Part shown: piece by piece, positions 28,215 through 31,961 of the stretch
How positions within the stretch are numbered: the first letter of the stretch is position 1
How the letters are laid out: each line of letters opens with the position of its first letter
IMG/VR virus record: IMGVR_UViG_3300032299_000411
Coordinates: 1 to 31,961 of that record
Strand: one strand, 5' to 3'
DNA: 31,961 nucleotides
DNA from: a virus
The notes under the pieces: model-generated
What the model was told of the DNA's origin: nothing
Database searches by the model: none
What the model saw: only the letters and a program-made list of their open reading frames with translations
Translations under genes and position numbers: made by a program

Positions 28215-29437
28215 CTGTATTGACTATTTATATATTTACCAACCTCAATATCCACCTCAAAATTGAATAGCTTATCACTTGATGCTAACTTGTATTCATA
28301 GTTAGTTGATGCGATTACACAAGGGAAATAACCAGATAACACCTCAATATAACAAATGCTTGAACCTACTAATTGAGCCAACCATTCATAGTCATTCTCA
28401 CTTACCCAATCAGATACCAACTTCATTCTGTCTTTATGCTGAATAGAATAGTTTAAAGTTGTTTCGTTATACCTATTGTAAGCATCAACATTTGACATAG
28501 TGCTTCCAGATAACTGCCATTCACTTCTCCTGTATGATGACCTCGTAAACTCTGTATTTCTTTTATTTACTAAAGCAAACTTCATTGTGTCCCATCCACC
28601 AAGCCTATTTAAAAAATGGATATTGTATTGCCTATGTTTAGGATAACACACCTGTTTAACTTTAACCTTACTTGTTACAAAAGATGAGCCACCTGCTGAA
28701 TAGTTAATGTACAAATGATATCCATAAGTATCTTCAGTAATCAATGTGCTTCCTGCGAAGGTGTTTATTGCTGCTCCCTGTAAGCTAAATAGATTAAACT
28801 CTCCAGACATCGTTAATCCTCCTGTATAGCTTGATAAAACACTACCTGCTTCATTTACCACATCAATAGTTGCCGTATATGTTCCCCCTGTTGTCTTTCT
28901 GAAATATGATATGAAGCATTGGTCTCCAAACTCCATTTCAATCTTATCAAAATCTCTATCTGTTAACCAATTATCGGAATAGTTTTCAACCAATAGATTC
29001 TCATAGTAATCATCCAATACCAAAGGAATCTCATTCCCAATATCAATCATATCAGCAAACAAAGGAGGGTAGTAATTGTAAGCAGAAAAACTACCACTTG
29101 CATCAGGTAATACCGCTATGCTTCCACTTACCTCTTCTCTGACCTCCAACACATAATCAGTTTTCATCTTATCATTTGATGCAACAAGTATTGAACTTCC
29201 TGAAGGCTCAAAGTAATTTGATGTAAATGCCCTTACCACAGGAGCAGCATTAAACACTCCATAGTTTCCGCTTACATCTGGGAATACTTTTGACCTTGCA
29301 ACTAAACTTCCATTTACTTTTACATCGTAAACAAATTTAAAATTGGTAGTTCCTGCATTCGTAGAAGATGAAACAAACCAAAGGTCTGTATGCATCGAAG
29401 AGTATGTCGCAGGTGTGTCTAAAATCGTGATTGCCAT
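28211..29437 (-). CDS. Tail tip structural protein
   Basis: 408 residues. MAITILDTPATYSSMHTDLW at the start and beta-strand-rich throughout, with YDVKVNGSLVARSKVFPDVS, FADMIDIGNEIPLVLDDYYE and NIHFLNRLGGWDTMKFALVN, then HKDRMKLVSDWVSENDYEWL near the C-terminus. This pattern (a Lys/Asp-rich fold with a final strand EVDIEVGKYINSQYR) is typical of distal tail proteins in Bacteroidota siphoviruses. Overlaps both neighbours by one or four bases, so translation is coupled. Confidence 0.6.
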   Translation of the reverse strand: MAITILDTPATYSSMHTDLWFVSSSTNAGTTNFKFVYDVKVNGSLVARSKVFPDVSGNYGVFNAAPVVRAFTSNYFEPSGSSILVASNDKMKTDYVLEVREEVSGSIAVLPDASGSFSAYNYYPPLFADMIDIGNEIPLVLDDYYENLLVENYSDNWLTDRDFDKIEMEFGDQCFISYFRKTTGGTYTATIDVVNEAGSVLSSYTGGLTMSGEFNLFSLQGAAINTFAGSTLITEDTYGYHLYINYSAGGSSFVTSKVKVKQVCYPKHRQYNIHFLNRLGGWDTMKFALVNKRNTEFTRSSYRRSEWQLSGSTMSNVDAYNRYNETTLNYSIQHKDRMKLVSDWVSENDYEWLAQLVGSSICYIEVLSGYFPCVIASTNYEYKLASSDKLFNFEVDIEVGKYINSQYR

Positions 29438-30123
29438 TATTTTTCTTTTTGTATGCTATTTAATTTTATTACAATATCTCCTTCTAAGGCAACAGATAAA
29501 GCATCAATGAAGTCTTGATTTTTCAAAATCTTTAATGCGTCATCAAAATAACTTGTTTGCTTCAAGCCATTCTTTTTAATGTTAGTTGATATTGCAAATG
29601 CTAACTTTTTTTTATTTTCTGCTTCTGATAAAATTTTTGTTAGCTTTTTTCTTTTTCTTTCAAGTTTAGTTACAGGTGCATATTTGCTTGTTGCTTTTCT
29701 TGCTCTATTTAGCCAACTAAAAATTGCAGCAGGTAATGCCCTTCCTGCTTTGATTGTCTTAAATGCATAATCCCCTGAGTTCTTTTTAATCCTTGCATCT
29801 TTACCTCCTACACCCTTTACACCTTTATTGACATAGTCATAATACTTATCAGCCTTTGAGCCTATTGGATAGCCAACCTCTAAAGTGTACCCTCCATTTG
29901 CATTTTGATAAACAATAGGCAATGACAAATCAAACAACTGACCAGAAGATATTGCGTTTGCTTTCCTTAAATTTTCTTTAGCTTTTTGAGTAAACTCTAA
30001 GCCTATATCAAATAAGATTTTTTCAATCAATGGCAATGCATTAGGGTCAACTATATTGTAATCCCCTTTCAATGCTCTATTAAAATCAGCAGCTATCTTT
30101 GCCTGTGCTTGTGCCTTATTCAT
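29437..30123 (-). CDS. HK97 gp10-like tail completion protein candidate
   Basis: 228 residues. MNKAQAQAKIAADFNRALKG at the start, then AKENLRKANAISSGQLFDLS (the helix-turn region typical of gp10-like proteins), YTLEVGYPIGSKADKYYDYV and a basic segment KLERKRKKLTKIL; the C-terminal part has KKNGLKQTSYFDDALKILKN. Proteins with SGxLxxS and a final FxxA helix join head and tail in HK97-like phages. The gene is the first after the chaperone terminator, and its start is preceded by GACATTTATA (30128-30137). The family name is uncertain. Confidence 0.55.
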   Translation of the reverse strand: MNKAQAQAKIAADFNRALKGDYNIVDPNALPLIEKILFDIGLEFTQKAKENLRKANAISSGQLFDLSLPIVYQNANGGYTLEVGYPIGSKADKYYDYVNKGVKGVGGKDARIKKNSGDYAFKTIKAGRALPAAIFSWLNRARKATSKYAPVTKLERKRKKLTKILSEAENKKKLAFAISTNIKKNGLKQTSYFDDALKILKNQDFIDALSVALEGDIVIKLNSIQKEK

Positions 30124-30127
30124 CTAT

Positions 30128-30137
30128 TATAAATGTC
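30128..30137 (-). promoter_or_regulatory. GACATTTATA start-site motif at the head of the structural unit
   Basis: On the minus strand GACATTTATAATAGATG: the decamer is followed by the ATG at 30123. It comes directly after the terminator at 30159-30186, as the copy at 21513 does. Possible late promoter or translation signal. Confidence 0.35.
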
Positions 30138-30158
30138 CAGAAATAAGGAAAGTAACTG

Positions 30159-30186
30159 AAAAACCCCATCCAATTAAGGATAGGGG
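30159..30186 (-). terminator. Intrinsic terminator behind the tail-assembly chaperone
   Basis: On the minus strand CCCC/GGGG plus ATCC/GGAT (30064-type arms at 30164-30171 and 30178-30186, one bulged base) with a six-base loop, followed by TTTTT. It separates the chaperone transcript from the structural genes. Confidence 0.75.
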
Positions 30187-30209
30187 AAGTAATCAGGCAC
30201 TTGCTGAAC

Positions 30210-30461
30210 TTACTTTTTAAAATCTCTCTCTGCTTTCAGATAGGACAGAGTGTTAAGGTATTCAATTACTTGAAGTTCAAATGCTTCATTATATCTGATA
30301 TTGTGGAAGTCGGCAACAATTTTGGAGCAATACTGCCATCCAAAATATTCAATAAATTTGCTACCTCCTTTTCTGCCTCCGAATGGCTCTTGCCCATCTC
30401 CACTATCTTCTGTATCAAATAATCCTTTGTAATTTCCATCCAATTTCTGTAAACTTGATAA
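30210..30461 (-). CDS. -1 frameshift extension of the tail-assembly chaperone
   Basis: This frame is open upstream of any start codon; the nominal start at 30443 is a TTG. A -1 slip at the T9 run (30460-30468, heptamer T_TTT_TTT at 30461-30467) joins 157 residues of the upstream frame to 83 residues here, giving about 240 residues. The extension has a recognisable C-terminal module: GSKFIEYFGWQYCSKIVADF, then EAFELQVIEYLNTLSYLKAE. This equals the GT-type product of tail-assembly chaperone genes. A length error in the T9 run would give the same picture, so it needs checking. Confidence 0.6.
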   Translation of the reverse strand, partial: LSSLQKLDGNYKGLFDTEDSGDGQEPFGGRKGGSKFIEYFGWQYCSKIVADFHNIRYNEAFELQVIEYLNTLSYLKAERDFKK

Positions 30462-30931
30462 AAAAAAACAATGGAATGGTAAACATCAACAAATCGTGCT
30501 TCAAGCATATCGTTTGAATACTCTTCGTGTTTACTTGCATCGTACTTATCCTCTCTCCACCCAAAGATGGTTTTCTTCATAGGGATAACCATTGATGCTG
30601 CCAACTTGTGAAGATTGCCTACTAAATCCTGTGAGAATACCTTGCTTTCTATGTACCTTCCAGAAGGCAACTTCCTGACATCATAAACGCATTTATACCT
30701 CTTGCCGTTTACTTTTATGTACTTTACAGGTTTACCTTCGATAGATTCACTTAGGAAGCCGATTTTAGCCTTCTCATTGGCATATTCTTCAACAGATAGG
30801 GAATCCACTTGATTATCAGTCCATCCGTTTAAAATGGCTATTAAACGCATATTCTGGTCAGTAGCATCCTCAATACCCAAAGCAGGTACTAATTGCTGAT
30901 ATTGAAAAACGTTAATCTTATCCCAAGACAT
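30266..30931 (-). CDS. Tail-assembly chaperone, short form
   Basis: 221 residues from the ATG at 30931, which overlaps the XRE gene by 14 bases. The protein starts MSWDKINVFQYQQLVPALGI and has an acidic N-terminal half (EEYANEKAKIGFLSESIEGK), then YIESKVFSQDLVGNLHKLAA, then, before the slip site, YHSIVFFYQVYRNW. The unslipped frame ends in DIMKHLNFK. This is the G-type product that, with the longer GT-type one, coats the tape measure during tail assembly. Identification rests on the slip site, the length and the position upstream of tail genes. Confidence 0.65.
   Translation of the reverse strand: MSWDKINVFQYQQLVPALGIEDATDQNMRLIAILNGWTDNQVDSLSVEEYANEKAKIGFLSESIEGKPVKYIKVNGKRYKCVYDVRKLPSGRYIESKVFSQDLVGNLHKLAASMVIPMKKTIFGWREDKYDASKHEEYSNDMLEARFVDVYHSIVFFYQVYRNWMEITKDYLIQKIVEMGKSHSEAEKEVANLLNILDGSIAPKLLPTSTISDIMKHLNFK
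30460..30468 (-). other. Programmed -1 frameshift site, T_TTT_TTT
   Basis: On the minus strand the chaperone codons GTT TTT TTT TAT contain the slippery heptamer T TTT TTT. A -1 slip enters the frame that remains open to 30210 and encodes a plausible C-terminus. The nine T bases are the longest run in this area. Confidence 0.6.
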
Positions 30932-31133
30932 TGTCAGTAGTTTGGTCTGTTACTTGTAAATTTACATTCTTACCCATTGCGTTAAACAATTTGTTAATCA
31001 CGTTTAATCTTGGGTTTGAGCCTCCCTCAATCCTGTTGATAGTTACAAAAGAGATTTTAGATTTCTCCTGCAACTGCTTCTGTGTTAAGTTCTGTGATTT
31101 CCTTGTTTCTTTAAGAATTGTTCCGATGTTCAT
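30918..31133 (-). CDS. XRE-family helix-turn-helix regulator
   Basis: 71 residues, one domain: MNIGTILKETRKSQNLTQKQ, the recognition part LQEKSKISFVTINRIEGGSN, then PRLNVINKLFNAMGKNVNLQ. It is a Cro/CI-type DNA-binding protein without effector domain. It could repress the promoters with AGGTTT...AAACCT repeats or time the late genes. It lies between small unknown genes and the chaperone, overlapping both by 14 to 23 bases. Without an integrase in the genome a role in lysogeny is not supported. Confidence 0.8.
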   Translation of the reverse strand: MNIGTILKETRKSQNLTQKQLQEKSKISFVTINRIEGGSNPRLNVINKLFNAMGKNVNLQVTDQTTDNVLG

Positions 31134-31305
31134 TTGTATTTGTGTTTTGATTAATTTCTTCGTTTACTTTCTTTATTCTGCCTTCCAGATATTCAGCTAA
31201 TTGTGTGCCTTGTTGTGCAGTGTTGCCCTTCAGTCCTTCAATGGCATAATCTAATAAAGCCGTGTAGTTTCCTAATAAAATAGCGTGTTTAGTCATTGTA
31301 TCCAT
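31111..31305 (-). CDS. Hypothetical protein before the XRE regulator
   Basis: 64 residues from the ATG at 31305 (MDTMTKHAILLGNYTALLDY), or 61 from the next ATG at 31296. A TTG further upstream lies in the TATATTTG promoter box. The protein is one or two charged helices with a Asn/Thr-rich tail (NQNTNTNEHRNNS). It overlaps the XRE gene by 23 bases. No function is recognised. Confidence 0.55.
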   Translation of the reverse strand: MDTMTKHAILLGNYTALLDYAIEGLKGNTAQQGTQLAEYLEGRIKKVNEEINQNTNTNEHRNNS

Positions 31306-31320
31306 AGTTGTAGGTTTTAG

Positions 31321-31328
31321 CAAATATA
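31321..31328 (-). promoter_or_regulatory. Candidate -7 promoter box for the XRE/chaperone unit
   Basis: TATATTTG on the minus strand, 16 bases before the ATG at 31305, matches TAnnTTTG. A TTAG lies 20 bases upstream, in the -33 position. AGGTTTT follows downstream (31312-31318 on the plus strand), as in the promoters near 830 and 14990, but the second operator arm is absent. Confidence 0.4.
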
Positions 31329-31332
31329 ATCT

Positions 31333-31608
31333 TTATTTTAATAATGTTCTAAAATTTTTAAATGTTTTTTCTACCTGAGTAACCTTGTGTTTGATTCCTT
31401 TTTTGTGTAGGATTTCAGTTACCATTAATATATCCTCGTGGGTGTGCAGGATTGTTTCATTGGCACTTCTGGTAAACATTATCAAAGGGTGGTTGAATGG
31501 ACTGACTATCCCTACCCACATAGGCACTACCCTTGTAATCATTTTCTTTACTCCGTTAATCTGCTTACTTATTAAGCAGTACTTTTCTGTTTGTATTGCG
31601 TATATCAT
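31333..31608 (-). CDS. Small conserved phage protein, complete allele
   Basis: 91 residues: MIYAIQTEKYCLISKQINGV, then KKMITRVVPMWVGIVSPFNH, then the His-rich RSANETILHTHEDILMVTEI and a basic end (KKGIKHKVTQVEKTFKNFRT). ATG at 31608 overlaps the stop of the upstream gene (ATGA). The left-end copy (1-168) is its second allele. The C-terminal third is a predicted helix. No family is recognised. Confidence 0.7.
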   Translation of the reverse strand: MIYAIQTEKYCLISKQINGVKKMITRVVPMWVGIVSPFNHPLIMFTRSANETILHTHEDILMVTEILHKKGIKHKVTQVEKTFKNFRTLLK

Positions 31609-31811
31609 TTTATTTTAGTTTTATCTGGGTTATCTCCTTTAGGGTTAAATTTTACATATTCATAAAGGCTTAATATCTTATCAAAGACAGATTCATCATA
31701 CCACATCCCATCGTGCATAAACATCTTTGATTCTCCTTTGATTGTCCAATGTGCATTCTTGCGTTCAGCATTGCGATTTATGTACTCGCTGATTTTGTGT
31801 GTTGTTTTCAT
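31605..31811 (-). CDS. Hypothetical small phage protein, right allele
   Basis: 68 residues, same length as the left allele at 165-371. Most differences lie in residues 23-53 (TIKGES for RITGES; ESVFDKILSLYEYV for ATDFDKVLAMYEYI); both ends are the same. The start is two bases after the stop of the 32-residue membrane protein. Function unknown. Confidence 0.7.
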   Translation of the reverse strand: MKTTHKISEYINRNAERKNAHWTIKGESKMFMHDGMWYDESVFDKILSLYEYVKFNPKGDNPDKTKIK

Positions 31812-31812
31812 A

Positions 31813-31911
31813 TTAATTGCATAGGTTATCTGCCAAGCAGAATAAAATTACCAATACTAATGCTGCGATTATAACTTGCTTCTGTGTTGCGTTCTCAATT
31901 AACTTTTCCAT
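31813..31911 (-). CDS. 32-residue single-pass membrane microprotein, right allele
   Basis: ATG at 31911, stop at 31813-31815. MEKLIENATQKQVIIAALVL is followed by VILFCLADNLCN. Same length as the left allele at 373-471, with one hydrophobic segment. The leader (TGCATAAAAAG) differs from the left copy only in its last bases, while the 43 bases before are identical. Confidence 0.6.
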   Translation of the reverse strand: MEKLIENATQKQVIIAALVLVILFCLADNLCN

Positions 31912-31961
31912 CTTTTTATGCAGTTGTTAGGATGCTGCACCCCTTGTTTATTTATTTTAAT

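Larger units (their letters stand above)
31441..31961. repeat. Right copy of the diverged 521-base end repeat
   Basis: Aligns without gaps to 1-521 (offset 31,440) with about 52 differences. It carries alleles of three small genes and the invariant 43-base leader at its very end. Confidence 0.9.

Noticed and set aside
30210-30443. Independent 77-residue gene starting at 30443
   Set aside because: The start is TTG, and the frame is open upstream to the T9 run, so it is better explained as the -1 frameshift extension of the chaperone.
30918-31133. XRE protein as a lysogeny repressor or antitoxin
   Set aside because: No integrase, no divergent promoter pair and no toxin gene are visible; a lytic-cycle regulator is the safer reading.
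1-31961. tRNA genes, CRISPR arrays, insertion sequences, attachment sites
   Set aside because: No cloverleaf, regularly spaced palindromic repeats, transposase or integrase was found on either strand by reading.

Overview
The window looks like an essentially complete genome of a small tailed dsDNA phage (long flexible tail, siphovirus-like) of a Bacteroidota host. Evidence for the host: AT-rich DNA, almost no Shine-Dalgarno sequences but A-rich leaders before start codons, intergenic TAnnTTTG boxes of the Bacteroidota -7 type, and many proteins of the kinds seen in Flavobacterium-like phages. Every supported gene is on the minus strand, so transcription runs from high to low coordinates. No integrase, tRNA, CRISPR array or DNA polymerase was seen.

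The first and last 521 bases align without gaps at an offset of 31,440 but differ at about 10% of positions. They carry two alleles of the same three small genes. The simplest reading is a circular or circularly permuted genome of about 31.4 kb whose contig ends come from two co-occurring strains.

Layout in the direction of transcription. (1) 14979 to 949, from a promoter near 15005: recombination and replication (annealing protein, mini-SSB-like protein, stand-alone DnaA domain IV, a winged-helix initiator with a built-in iteron origin), small nucleases and unknowns, a sigma-like factor, a GT-B glycosyltransferase, a DUF5824-like protein, two small membrane proteins, an M15 endolysin, a phosphoesterase, an HNH protein, two more glycosyltransferases flanking a methyltransferase, then the small and large terminase subunits. 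(2) 808 across the contig ends to 31111: small unknown proteins. (3) 31133 to 30210: an XRE regulator and a tail-assembly chaperone with a -1 frameshift. (4) 30123 to 15115: tail proteins, tape measure, XkdF-type protease, scaffold, major capsid, tail tube, portal with C-terminal fusions, connectors, tail fibre, and a lipoprotein with the architecture of a unimolecular spanin. Intrinsic terminators lie after the chaperone, the capsid gene, the tube gene and the spanin.

The most unusual parts are the replication locus (four AATGGGAGG iterons at 22-23 bp spacing beside three 12-bp AT-rich repeats inside the initiator gene, preceded by a leader RNA with a terminator hairpin and a complementary second loop), the reversed head/tail gene order relative to transcription, the T_TTT_TTT frameshift, and the glycosylation genes beside terminase. 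The sigma-like factor in the first unit could switch on the structural unit; that is inference. Product names rest on reading motifs, not on database searches.
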